A model generated the notes under the pieces. It saw nothing but the letters and a program-made list of their open reading frames with translations, made no database searches and was not told the DNA's origin. From the NCBI RefSeq assembly GCF_009931115.1, contig NZ_CP047491.1, positions 2,431,501 through 2,495,500 on the forward strand: a DNA stretch of 64,000 nucleotides, read 5' to 3'. Within the stretch, counting starts at the first letter, position 1. The number at the start of each line of letters is the position of its first letter. Below are positions 1-7,974 of the stretch, piece after piece. Made by a program: the position numbers and the translations under genes. The stretch is from Microbulbifer hydrolyticus. Its GTDB lineage: Bacteria > Pseudomonadota > Gammaproteobacteria > Pseudomonadales > Cellvibrionaceae.

Positions 1-1986
1 GGCGGCATTCAGCTGCAGGCGGTTGTCCAGCAGGTTGCTCTTGACGCCGACTTCATACACGAGCAGTTCTTCAGGATCGTAGGCCTCCTGGGTAATGTCG
101 CCGCCGTCCCCGGTGGTATTGGTACCGCCGGGTTTGTAGCCTTCCGCGATGGACGCATAGAACATGGTGCTCTCCATCGCCTGCCAGTCGACGCTCACAC
201 GGGGCACAAACGCCGTGTCGGTGCGGCTGTAGGTTTGCTTCTCGATATCACGCGACAACGGCAACCCCAGCAGACCGTTATTCTGCGCACTGATCGGATA
301 GGAATAGTAGCTGATGTCCTCTTCCAGATAGCGCCCTTCACCGGTAATCCGCAGCGTGTCAGTTACATTGTAATTCAGTGAAAATGCCAGCGACGTATGG
401 TCTGTATCCCGGCCCATGGGAATCGGCAAGGGTACCGGGGAGGTGCGGATATCCACGGCGGCGAACGGTGAACCGCTGATATCGCCGAAGATGAACCGAT
501 TGAATACTGCATCCCAATACGCTTTGGAGGAGCCGTCACGCAACCACCACTGCTGGTTCATCAGCGTGTCCATGTCCTCGGTCCAGTACAGCGCACTCAC
601 CAGCCAGTCCAGCTTGTCGGCGGTGCCGGACAGGCGGAATTCCTGGCTCAGCTGATCGGTATCAAAGTTGGTATCGCTGTTGGCGTTCACACCAAACTGG
701 GAAACTTCGCCCGGCATTCCTCCCGGCGGCACAAACATACCGGAATTCGGACCGAGGGACGCAAGGGTGAAGTTGGTGCGATCAAAATCGGTCTGGGTAC
801 GGGAATCATTGTTGTGAATGCCCGTCAGGGACACGAATTCGAAGGCGTCCGCTTTCCACGCCAGCTCCAGGGTCGAACTCAGGCTGCGCGCCTCGGTACC
901 GGCAAAGTCACGCCCGGTCAGTGGATTGGGGGAAAGGTCGATATCCCCCTCGCTGGCATCACCCAGGTTACCGACAATGATAGGGGCACACTCTGGATAT
1001 GGGGGAACAAACGGTGGAAGCGTCGCATTGAATGCGTAGGCGTAAGCCTGGGTAGTCGCGCAGTCTGCAGCAGTAGCGCCAGACCCGGGTATCGGGCGAT
1101 TTTCTGCATACGAGGAAACCGAGCCCAGCTGGTAAGGGTCAGGCGATGCGGAGGTATTAACCAGAGACTGGCGCTGAACCAGCGCGCGCGGTGAATAGGT
1201 ACTCTCACTGTACTCGGTGCGCGAGAATACGGAGAAGGAATCGTTCGGGGTCCAGTTGAGACTGAAGGCGGCGCCCTCAGAATCAATGTTGCCGAGCTCA
1301 CCGCCGGTATTGGGGTTCTCGTAGTAACCACCAAATTCGGTCTTCGCCAGACTGACGGAGCCGGCCAGAACATCCTGGATAATCGGCACGCTCGCCGAGG
1401 CCTGCGCCTTGGCAAAGCCCTGGTCATTGCCATCGATGGAGAGTTTTGTTTCCGCGGTATTGCCGGGGCGCTTGGACACATAGTTCACCGCACCGGAAAA
1501 CGCTGAGCGGCCATAAGTCGCTGACTGCGGCCCCTTCACCACTTCCACGCGTTCCAGGTCCAGCAGGTCCAGATTGGGGCCGATACCGCTGCCCGCGCTG
1601 GTCATGGACTCGGAAGATACGTCCACCCCATCCACCATCAGGGCCACGTTCGAGCGCCCGCGGGTGGTGGACAGACCGCGCAGGGAGATGCGGGTGTCAC
1701 TGGGGATCAACCCGGTTTCGAAATCCAGGCCCGGGGTGTAGCGAGCAATGCCCTCCAGTGACGCGATGCCTTTTTCTTCCAGCTTCGCGGCGGTATGCAC
1801 ATCGATGGATACCGGCACGCTCTGCAGGGATTCTTCCCGTTTACGCGCCGTGACGAATACTTCTTCGATGGCGAAGTCGTCTCCGCGCAGTGCTTCTACC
1901 TCTCTTTTGTGATCGTCCTGCGCAATTGCGCCCTGCACCGATACCACGGCAGCGACGGCGATAGAAATCTGGTTCCTGTTGAACAT
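1..1986 (-). CDS. TonB-dependent outer-membrane receptor (C-terminus cut by window edge)
   Basis: About 660 residues are visible. The protein starts MFNRNQIS with an N-terminal hydrophobic signal sequence ending near VQGAIAQ, then a TonB-box-like stretch (EEVFVTARKREE). A plug domain follows, with the typical SLRGLSTTRGRSN and VALMVDGVDVS segments and VEVVKGPQSATYGRSAFSGA, then the start of a beta-barrel rich in aromatic/Asn/Thr strands. Such receptors import large or scarce ligands across the outer membrane with energy from TonB. The start is ATG at 1986 with GGAGG a few bases upstream. An 18-bp operator-like palindrome lies about 110 bp upstream and is shared with the neighbouring catabolic operons, so the ligand is probably the substrate of that island. 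The ligand (tetrapyrrole, other organic, or metal complex) cannot be read from the sequence. Confidence 0.92.
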   Translation of the reverse strand, partial: MFNRNQISIAVAAVVSVQGAIAQDDHKREVEALRGDDFAIEEVFVTARKREESLQSVPVSIDVHTAAKLEEKGIASLEGIARYTPGLDFETGLIPSDTRISLRGLSTTRGRSNVALMVDGVDVSSESMTSAGSGIGPNLDLLDLERVEVVKGPQSATYGRSAFSGAVNYVSKRPGNTAETKLSIDGNDQGFAKAQASASVPIIQDVLAGSVSLAKTEFGGYYENPNTGGELGNIDSEGAAFSLNWTPNDSFSVFSRTEYSESTYSPRALVQRQSLVNTSASPDPYQLGSVSSYAENRPIPGSGATAADCATTQAYAYAFNATLPPFVPPYPECAPIIVGNLGDASEGDIDLSPNPLTGRDFAGTEARSLSSTLELAWKADAFEFVSLTGIHNNDSRTQTDFDRTNFTLASLGPNSGMFVPPGGMPGEVSQFGVNANSDTNFDTDQLSQEFRLSGTADKLDWLVSALYWTEDMDTLMNQQWWLRDGSSKAYWDAVFNRFIFGDISGSPFAAVDIRTSPVPLPIPMGRDTDHTSLAFSLNYNVTDTLRITGEGRYLEEDISYYSYPISAQNNGLLGLPLSRDIEKQTYSRTDTAFVPRVSVDWQAMESTMFYASIAEGYKPGGTNTTGDGGDITQEAYDPEELLVYEVGVKSNLLDNRLQLNAA

Positions 1987-2094
1987 GGCCCCTCCGATTA
2001 TTCTTTTCAGTTACAGCGTGTGAGTTGGCTAATAGACCTACTGCTGTGTATCGGCCATACAGGGGATACCGCACGGCACCCCCAAAAGTCATTA

Positions 2095-2112
2095 TGTTAT
2101 ACTTTTATACCT
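2095..2112. promoter_or_regulatory. Operator-like palindrome, site a (upstream of TonB receptor)
   Basis: TGTTATA-CTTT-TATACCT: a well-preserved left half and a degenerate right half of the TGWTATA-N4-TATAWCA motif found in four other intergenic regions of this island. It lies in the 230-bp gap upstream of the receptor. The binding protein is unknown. Confidence 0.5.
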
Positions 2113-2218
2113 TTTCAACTTATTTTTTGAATTTCTGATCCAAATTTCCGTCCGATCCGTAACAGCACCGCTAAACCCCATCTTTTAATCTGTGCTCACC
2201 AAAATTGCGCACAAATAC

Positions 2219-2995
2219 TCAGAATTCTTCCAGCAAACGCCCCTTTCCGATGATGCGGTCTTCGATGCCACAGGCCCGCAGGGCGTGCCAGACCGTTGCC
2301 ATATTGATGGGAATCAGGGGTTTCTGCAGACAGTGTTCCAGGGTCGGGAATACATCTATGGTGGAGAGGTTGGTGCCGCACTGGATGATCGCGTCAACAT
2401 CGTCACCGTCCACTTCCCGCACTGCTTGTAAGACGTCCTGGATCGAGGTTTCTGCAATGGCGGTGGCTGACGGACGGCTCATTCCCTTCACCTTGACCAC
2501 TTCGAAACCGATGTCGGAGAAGAAGCGCCGCACATTGTCGTCCCCCACCTGCGGATAGGGCGTGATCACCGAGATACGCTTGGCTCCGAAGCAGTTCAGC
2601 GCGTCCTTGGTGGCACCGGCTCCGGTAGTAAGTCCGAGATCCCCAATCTGGTCACGAATTTCCCGCTCGAAAGCAATGTTTCCCTCGAGGCCGCCCCAGA
2701 AGGTTTCCGCCGACATGCCGAGCATAATATGGGAGACCTTGGCCGAGAGAATGTTGCGAATTGATACAGGAATTTCACCGCGCATGATCTCGAGGAAGCG
2801 CTCGAACACGGTGTTCTCGTCGTCACCGCTGCGGGACATTTCATCGGACCAATTGCGCAGCTCGATCCAGAAGCGGGACGGATGCCAGGTCACGCCATCG
2901 AGGCGAATCTGCTGCAGGTCGTATTCGACCCCGGTATTGGTGGAGGGAATGATGACGCCGATCTGCGCGCGGCGAGCGATCTGATAGTTGTCCAT
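2219..2995 (-). CDS. Maleate isomerase / arylmalonate decarboxylase family protein (one active-site Cys)
   Basis: 258 residues of the Asp/Glu racemase superfamily. It has the N-terminal VIIPSTNTGVEYD signature and the SAETFWGG and QCGTNLST loops. Members use one or two cysteines for cis-trans isomerisation, racemisation or decarboxylation of small di-acids. Here the first-Cys loop reads MLGMSAETFW, with no Cys, while the second loop keeps Cys206. That single-Cys layout resembles arylmalonate decarboxylase more than maleate isomerase. ATG 2995 is chosen because GGAG lies just upstream; a GTG at 3013 is possible. It is the last gene of a minus-strand series and a paralogue of the gene at 4311-5144. 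Inferred role: isomerisation or decarboxylation of a maleate-like ring-cleavage product. Confidence 0.82.
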   Translation of the reverse strand: MDNYQIARRAQIGVIIPSTNTGVEYDLQQIRLDGVTWHPSRFWIELRNWSDEMSRSGDDENTVFERFLEIMRGEIPVSIRNILSAKVSHIMLGMSAETFWGGLEGNIAFEREIRDQIGDLGLTTGAGATKDALNCFGAKRISVITPYPQVGDDNVRRFFSDIGFEVVKVKGMSRPSATAIAETSIQDVLQAVREVDGDDVDAIIQCGTNLSTIDVFPTLEHCLQKPLIPINMATVWHALRACGIEDRIIGKGRLLEEF

Positions 2996-3068
2996 AAAGA
3001 CTCCGGAATGCACTTCCGGAAGTTATACCGGCCACACGCGGCGGCCGGCATGACAAATATCAAGAATC

Positions 3069-4277
3069 TCAGGAGACCGCCTGGGAAGCGACCGGCGCCG
3101 CGACACCCGACTGCGGGGCCCGCAGCATCAGGGCGATGAACAGCAAAAGAACCATCAAGGCGGCGCCCAGATAATATGGGGAATGCACGCCGATACCGGC
3201 AAATGCCGAGCCAGTGAGCGCGGTACCCAGCCCCCGGCCGAGGGTGCCCAGGGCGTTGTAGACCCCCATCACCGCGCCCCGATTACCGGCCACCGCCTCC
3301 TTGGAAGTCAGCGACTGCATGGAAGTAAGCACCAGTGCGGCGCCGACCGCCTGCGACACCAGCGCCGCCGCCACCGCCGGCACGCTGGCGACCGAGCCCG
3401 CAAGCGTTACCAGGATCACAGAAATCCCGAATACCACGGCCCCCGCGCGCATCAGGCGCCGCTCACCGAAAGCCCGGGTCAGCGGGCCGATAAGCCCACC
3501 CTGCACGATCACCATGGCAATCCCGGCGGCCAGCAGTACCGGCACCAGGTCCTTGGGACCGTGGGCGATATCCGTGGCATCTGCCCAGATGGGGAACACC
3601 GATTCGACAAATCCGGCTGCCAGGTTGTACACCAGCACCGCCGCCAGCAGCAGCCAGAGACTGCGCCGACTTCCGATCCACGACAGCACTTCGCGTGAGG
3701 TGGGTGCGGAGCGCGGGCGCTCCGCACCGCCAGGGAGACTTTCCTTCAGGAAAAACACCACCACCAGCAGCGCCGCCAGGGACAGCAGCCCCGACACCAG
3801 CGCAGGCAACTGCAGGTTAGCATCGGCAAAACTGTCACCGGCGAGGTATCCGCCCAGCGCCGGACCGACAATAAAACTGATCCCGAACGCCGCCCCCAAC
3901 ATACCCATGGCCTTGGCCCGCTCCTGCTCCGTGGTGACATCGGCCACATAGGCCTGAGCCACTGACAGGTTTCCGGCCATCAAGCCACTGAACAGACGCG
4001 AGACCGCCACCATCCACACCGCGGTGGCAAAACCGAGCACAATGTAACCAAATACAGCACCCGCAAGGCTGATGACCAGAATCGGCTTGCGGCCAAAACG
4101 GTCGCTGAGACGCCCCCACACCGGGGTCGAGAAAAACATGCCGATCACATACAGCGCCATGCAGAATGTAGCCATGCCGGGGCTCGCCCCCAGCTGCAAT
4201 GCGTAATACGCAAGAATCGGCAGCATGATGGCGAACCCGATCATGTCCAGCAGAACCACAAACACCGCGATATACAT
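3069..4277 (-). CDS. MFS transporter, DHA1-like
   Basis: 402 residues with about 12 hydrophobic helices. The MFS loop motif between helices 2 and 3 is clear (GRLSDRFGRKP), and the second half has PLTRAFGERRLMR. The family carries out proton-coupled uptake or efflux of small organic molecules across the inner membrane. It lies between the two maleate-isomerase-family genes on the same strand (gaps of 33 and about 73 bp), so it probably moves a pathway substrate or exports a toxic intermediate. A GGAGGC sits about 10 bases before ATG 4277. The direction of transport cannot be read from the sequence. Confidence 0.88.
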   Translation of the reverse strand: MYIAVFVVLLDMIGFAIMLPILAYYALQLGASPGMATFCMALYVIGMFFSTPVWGRLSDRFGRKPILVISLAGAVFGYIVLGFATAVWMVAVSRLFSGLMAGNLSVAQAYVADVTTEQERAKAMGMLGAAFGISFIVGPALGGYLAGDSFADANLQLPALVSGLLSLAALLVVVFFLKESLPGGAERPRSAPTSREVLSWIGSRRSLWLLLAAVLVYNLAAGFVESVFPIWADATDIAHGPKDLVPVLLAAGIAMVIVQGGLIGPLTRAFGERRLMRAGAVVFGISVILVTLAGSVASVPAVAAALVSQAVGAALVLTSMQSLTSKEAVAGNRGAVMGVYNALGTLGRGLGTALTGSAFAGIGVHSPYYLGAALMVLLLFIALMLRAPQSGVAAPVASQAVS

Positions 4278-4310
4278 GGGTTTTCCGCCTCCAGGCGCTC
4301 AAGGGATGAC

Positions 4311-5144
4311 TCAGTGCTCCTCGAGCAGCCAGCCCATATTGTCGAAACGGTCATGAATGCCGCAGCTGCGCAGCGCATGCCAGCAGGTGGCGACGTTGAT
4401 GGGCAATACCGGTTTCTGCAGCATTTTTTCCATCGCCGGGAAAACCCCGAGGGTGGAGAGATTGGTGCCCACCTGCACGATCGCGTCCACATCGTCACCG
4501 TCGATCTCGCGCACGATGTCGAGCACCTGAGGCTCCGGGACCAGCGCAATGGCATCGTGGGCGTTGGCACAGCGCAGACCGACGAGATGCTTGATGCGGT
4601 AGCCGGCGTCTTCAAAAAACAGGCGCACGTTCTTGTCCCCCACCGGCTGGTAGGGGGTGAGGATCGACAGGGTCTTGCCGGAATGGCCGGGTACTCCCAG
4701 TGCCTCCAGCGCGGAAATCACCGCATTGGCACCGGTGGTGAGCCCGGTGTCCTCGCCCACCAGCTGCTGAATGCGGTCGACGAAACCATCGTTACCCTGA
4801 ATACCGCCCCAGAAGGTTTCCGCCGACATACCCATCATCACGTGGTCGGGCTTGCAGGTCATCAGGCTCTCGATCGAATCACCGATGGTCTCCCGCAGCC
4901 GCTCGAGAAAACGCATGAAGTTGGCGTCGTCGCTCAGGTCCGGGTGGTCGATCATGAATCGCGTGGTGTGCCAGGTGACGCCGCGCGGTAGCAGGCGCTG
5001 GCAATCGTATTCCACCGACGTATTGGTGGACGGAATCACCACCCCGATCTTGGCACGGTGGCCGATATAGTTGTCCCGGTGGCCGTTGGTCAGCTGCGAG
5101 CGCTCACGGGTTTTCGACAGGTCGATCTGGGTTGGAAATGACAT
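4311..5144 (-). CDS. Maleate isomerase-family paralogue lacking both catalytic cysteines
   Basis: 277 residues, clearly paralogous to the protein at 2219-2995: VVIPSTNTSVEYD, MMGMSAETFWGG and VQVGTNLST occur in the same order. In this copy the second-loop Cys is Val (GTG codon in VQVGTN) and the first-loop Cys is also absent, so neither canonical catalytic cysteine of the superfamily is present. It may use a different chemistry, act as a partner subunit of its paralogue, or bind ligand only. GGAG lies about 10 bases before ATG 5144. It sits between the MFS gene and the flavin monooxygenase in the same minus-strand series. Confidence 0.82.
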   Translation of the reverse strand: MSFPTQIDLSKTRERSQLTNGHRDNYIGHRAKIGVVIPSTNTSVEYDCQRLLPRGVTWHTTRFMIDHPDLSDDANFMRFLERLRETIGDSIESLMTCKPDHVMMGMSAETFWGGIQGNDGFVDRIQQLVGEDTGLTTGANAVISALEALGVPGHSGKTLSILTPYQPVGDKNVRLFFEDAGYRIKHLVGLRCANAHDAIALVPEPQVLDIVREIDGDDVDAIVQVGTNLSTLGVFPAMEKMLQKPVLPINVATCWHALRSCGIHDRFDNMGWLLEEH

Positions 5145-5218
5145 TTCGGTTTTTCTCCGGGCCGATGGCCGAACAACGGGTTATTCCACGTGCAAGCAGA
5201 AAACTGCTGGCGGCCGCT

Positions 5219-6433
5219 TCACTGGACCGCAAGGCTCTCGCGTACGCAATTGATCATCGACCGCTCGAGCAGGAAGGCGTGCGCGCGCTCGGGATCGGCG
5301 GCCGCCTCCATCAACATCTGCTGGCGCTTGCGCTGTAGGTCGGGATCGCGCGCCTCCATCAGCTTCTTGTTCTCGATGGTGTGGCGCTGCACAAACTGTA
5401 CCGCGAGACCGCGGCGCTGGCGGTCGTAAAGGGCAAATGCCGCTTCGGCATCCACGCCATCGAGCAACACCTGGCACAACTTGTCGGCGACGTTGAACGC
5501 GTCGTGCAGACCGCCATTCATGCCCATACCGCCCAGCGGGTTATTGATATGGCAGGCGTCGCCCACCAGCAGTGCGCGCCCCTGATAGTAGGTTTCCGCT
5601 ACCCGCTGGTTCACCGCATAGATACTGCGGTGATGGATGTCGTAGTCGTCCGCGCGATGGTGCAGGCGCTTCAGCCGTGACTGCACAAACTCGTCGGAAA
5701 GGTAATAGGCCTCTTCTTCGGCACTGGCCGGGAATACCGGCACCAGCACGCGCCAGAGTTTGTCGGTGCGCAGGATCACGCACCACTCCTCCGGGTCCGA
5801 CACGTAGTTCACCCAGGAGAAATCCTCGAACACCTGCTCGAACGGAAAACTGGTGCTGACCACGAGAAACTTTTCGTCGTAGGTAAAGCCCATAAAGCCG
5901 ATGCCGGATTTCTTGCGCACGACGCTGCGCGCGCCCTCGGCACCAACCAGGTAACTACCGCGCAACTGCTCTTCCCCGTCGGCACTGCGTACCACCGCGG
6001 TTACCCCATCGGCATCCTGTGCGTAATCCACAAGTTCGCAACCGAAGCGCACTTGCGCACAGGAATAATCCTGCAACGCCTCGCACACAAACCGGGTAAG
6101 CTCGTACTGCTCCAGCTGCAGACGAAAAGGGAAGCGGGTCTCGTCGGCGATCCGCGACATATCAAACGTCGCCACCTCACCGGTACTGCGATCGCGATAC
6201 TGATAGCGATCCGCGCGCAGTCCCCGCGCAAGCATTTTTTCGATGATACCGTCGCCGAGGTCGGCAATCATTTCCAGCGAAGGCGGGTGGAAGGTAGAGG
6301 CCCGCAGGTCGATGGGCAGGCGATCGCACTTCTCAAGCAAACACACAGGAATGCCCTGCTTCGCCAGCGACAGAGCCAGCACACAGCCACTGGGGCCGGC
6401 ACCGGCGATGATTACGGGTTGCTGTGTAGACAT
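5219..6433 (-). CDS. FAD-dependent monooxygenase, group A (PHBH-like)
   Basis: 404 residues. An N-terminal FAD dinucleotide fold is present (GAGPSGCVLALSLAKQG), a LVGAEGARSVVRKKSG segment binds FAD/NAD(P)H, and LVGDACHINNPLGGMGMN is the FAD ribityl-binding motif. This family hydroxylates aromatic or heteroaromatic rings using NAD(P)H and oxygen; NicC of nicotinate degradation and 3-hydroxybenzoate hydroxylases are examples. ATG 6433 is preferred over an in-frame GTG at 6439. It is followed 75 bp downstream by a maleate-isomerase paralogue and preceded by an isochorismatase-fold amidohydrolase, so a role in oxidising a small N-heterocycle (pyrrole or pyridine type) is a reasonable inference. 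Confidence 0.88.
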   Translation of the reverse strand: MSTQQPVIIAGAGPSGCVLALSLAKQGIPVCLLEKCDRLPIDLRASTFHPPSLEMIADLGDGIIEKMLARGLRADRYQYRDRSTGEVATFDMSRIADETRFPFRLQLEQYELTRFVCEALQDYSCAQVRFGCELVDYAQDADGVTAVVRSADGEEQLRGSYLVGAEGARSVVRKKSGIGFMGFTYDEKFLVVSTSFPFEQVFEDFSWVNYVSDPEEWCVILRTDKLWRVLVPVFPASAEEEAYYLSDEFVQSRLKRLHHRADDYDIHHRSIYAVNQRVAETYYQGRALLVGDACHINNPLGGMGMNGGLHDAFNVADKLCQVLLDGVDAEAAFALYDRQRRGLAVQFVQRHTIENKKLMEARDPDLQRKRQQMLMEAAADPERAHAFLLERSMINCVRESLAVQ

Positions 6434-6485
6434 AACCACTCGCCAATAACTGATTGTTGGTTCCCATTACCGACCGGTGGCCGGC

Positions 6486-7094
6486 TCAAGAAAGTTCTTT
6501 ATGGGTTTCGGGCAACAGCGCCAGCACCTGCGACAGCGATAAAACGTCCGCGTACTTGGCGTGCATGTCGAACAGGTTCGCACGGTGCGCGTCCGGGTTG
6601 CGGTCGCCGACCGCCTCGCGCGGCACCACCACCGGGTAGTCGTACTGCAGGCCGTCGACCACGGTGGCGCGGACACAACCGCTGGTGGTAAGCCCGGTCA
6701 CCACCAGCGAGTCCACGCCCTGCTCCCGCAGCCATCCGTCCAATCCGGTGCGATGGAAGCTGCTCGCCCACTGCTTGCTGAACACGGGTTCATCGTCACG
6801 GGGCGCGAGCCGGGGGTCGACCTGCACCCACTCAGAATCCGGCGTGAGTACATTGAGATGCTGGATGCGGTCGCGGAATACGCGCGCCTCACCGTCGTGG
6901 TGATATACCACCGTGGTATACACCACCGGCAGGCCAAGGCGGCGAAAGCGATCCAGTAACCGTCGGTTCGCGGCGACCACCTCGGGGCAGTCGGTGCCCA
7001 GCGGGCAGCGGCTGCTGGTAAATCCCACGATCATATCCACCAGCAGCAGTGCCGGCTTTTTGCCGAGACCGAGACTTTTTCGCACAAGATCCAT
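6486..7094 (-). CDS. Isochorismatase-fold cysteine hydrolase (maleamate / N-carbamoyl amidase-like)
   Basis: 202 residues of the isochorismatase-like hydrolase family with the full Asp-Lys-Cys triad: Asp20 (LLLVDMIVGF), Lys107 (FSKQWASSF) and Cys140 (TTSGCVRATVVDG). The cis-peptide TTSGC context matches amide-hydrolysing members such as N-carbamoylsarcosine amidase and maleamate amidohydrolase (NicF). It lies with flavin monooxygenase and maleate-isomerase-like genes, as NicF lies with NicC and NicE. That supports deamidation of a maleamate-type acid, releasing ammonia. The exact substrate is inferred from context. Confidence 0.87.
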   Translation of the reverse strand: MDLVRKSLGLGKKPALLLVDMIVGFTSSRCPLGTDCPEVVAANRRLLDRFRRLGLPVVYTTVVYHHDGEARVFRDRIQHLNVLTPDSEWVQVDPRLAPRDDEPVFSKQWASSFHRTGLDGWLREQGVDSLVVTGLTTSGCVRATVVDGLQYDYPVVVPREAVGDRNPDAHRANLFDMHAKYADVLSLSQVLALLPETHKELS

Positions 7095-7144
7095 GTTTGA
7101 CCGGCACCTCGAATATCAGTGTGTGTGATAGATCAGCTGCAATT

Positions 7145-7939
7145 TCAGCCTGCAGCGACCACGTCACGAAAAAAGGGACGCAATAGACTGGCAACCGCCG
7201 CCGGCTGTCGATCGCACACGTAAGTGCCTGCGTCGTGAGGCAGGGTCGCCGCCCTGCCCTGGTCCAGTAACCGCACGGAGGGAGTGACCGCCCCGCGCAA
7301 CACATCGCGGCCACCGGCAAACACCAGCGCCGGGCACTTGATCGCCGCCATCTGTGTCGCCACATCCTGCTCCACCACCGCCCGGTACGACGCTTCGTAG
7401 CGGTCGCCACAGGCAAACGCCAGCAGGGTTTCGCGCAGACTGAGAGAGAGGTCTGCATGCAGATCCTTGGCGCGCAAGCGCTGCCACATCACCTGCCAGT
7501 GACCACCCTCCGCATTCACCGATACGGTCTGCGCCGCCAGTGGCAGCGCGGCCTTCTGTTCGTCAGTCAACAGTGTGGGGCCGCTCAGTGCCAGCGCGCG
7601 TACAAACGCCGGCTGGTCATACGCCAGCTGCACGGCAACGGCGGCACCGGTGTGGTGACCGAACACCAGTGCGGGGCGGTCGTACTGGCCGCTCACCGCG
7701 CGGTAAATGGCATCGGCAAACCCCGCGATCGTGACGGCGCCTGGCAGCGGATCGCTATTGCCAAAGCCCGGCGTGTCCACCGCCACAACGAAAAAATCCT
7801 CCGCCAGCAATGGCATCAGGCGCAGGTACATCGCCGACGAACTGGGGGTCTGGTGCAACAGCAACAGCAGTGGTGCGCTTTCATCCCCGCAACGGCGGTA
7901 ATGCAGCTGTGCGCACCCCGGACCCAGGTCCAAATCCAT
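7145..7939 (-). CDS. Alpha/beta hydrolase-fold protein with non-canonical nucleophile elbow
   Basis: About 264 residues with the alpha/beta hydrolase order: LLLLLHQTP oxyanion strand, VVAVDTPGFGNSD, nucleophile elbow, then AGGRD carrying an acidic residue. The elbow reads VFGHHTGAA, putting His where Ser is expected, and the C-terminal catalytic-His region reads HDAGTYVCD rather than the usual GGH. It may have unusual chemistry or be a non-hydrolytic fold member. ATG 7939 gives a natural N-terminus. A TTG at 7978 overlapping the stop of the upstream aldehyde dehydrogenase (TTGA) and preceded by GGGGAG is an alternative and would imply translational coupling. In nicotinate clusters an alpha/beta hydrolase (NicD) removes formate from N-formylmaleamate; the same role here is only a guess. 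Confidence 0.78.
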   Translation of the reverse strand: MDLDLGPGCAQLHYRRCGDESAPLLLLLHQTPSSSAMYLRLMPLLAEDFFVVAVDTPGFGNSDPLPGAVTIAGFADAIYRAVSGQYDRPALVFGHHTGAAVAVQLAYDQPAFVRALALSGPTLLTDEQKAALPLAAQTVSVNAEGGHWQVMWQRLRAKDLHADLSLSLRETLLAFACGDRYEASYRAVVEQDVATQMAAIKCPALVFAGGRDVLRGAVTPSVRLLDQGRAATLPHDAGTYVCDRQPAAVASLLRPFFRDVVAAG

Positions 7940-7974
7940 ATAGCCGCGACGGATGCCGCTGTCATTGCCGTCAA

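Noticed and set aside
2219..7939. Standard nicotinate degradation cluster (NicC, NicD, NicF, NicE, NicT)
   Set aside because: The gene types match loosely, but NicX dioxygenase and the NicAB hydroxylase are absent, the isomerase copies lack the isomerase cysteine pair, and RCCR-like, rubredoxin and LeuCD/PrpD genes do not belong to that route.
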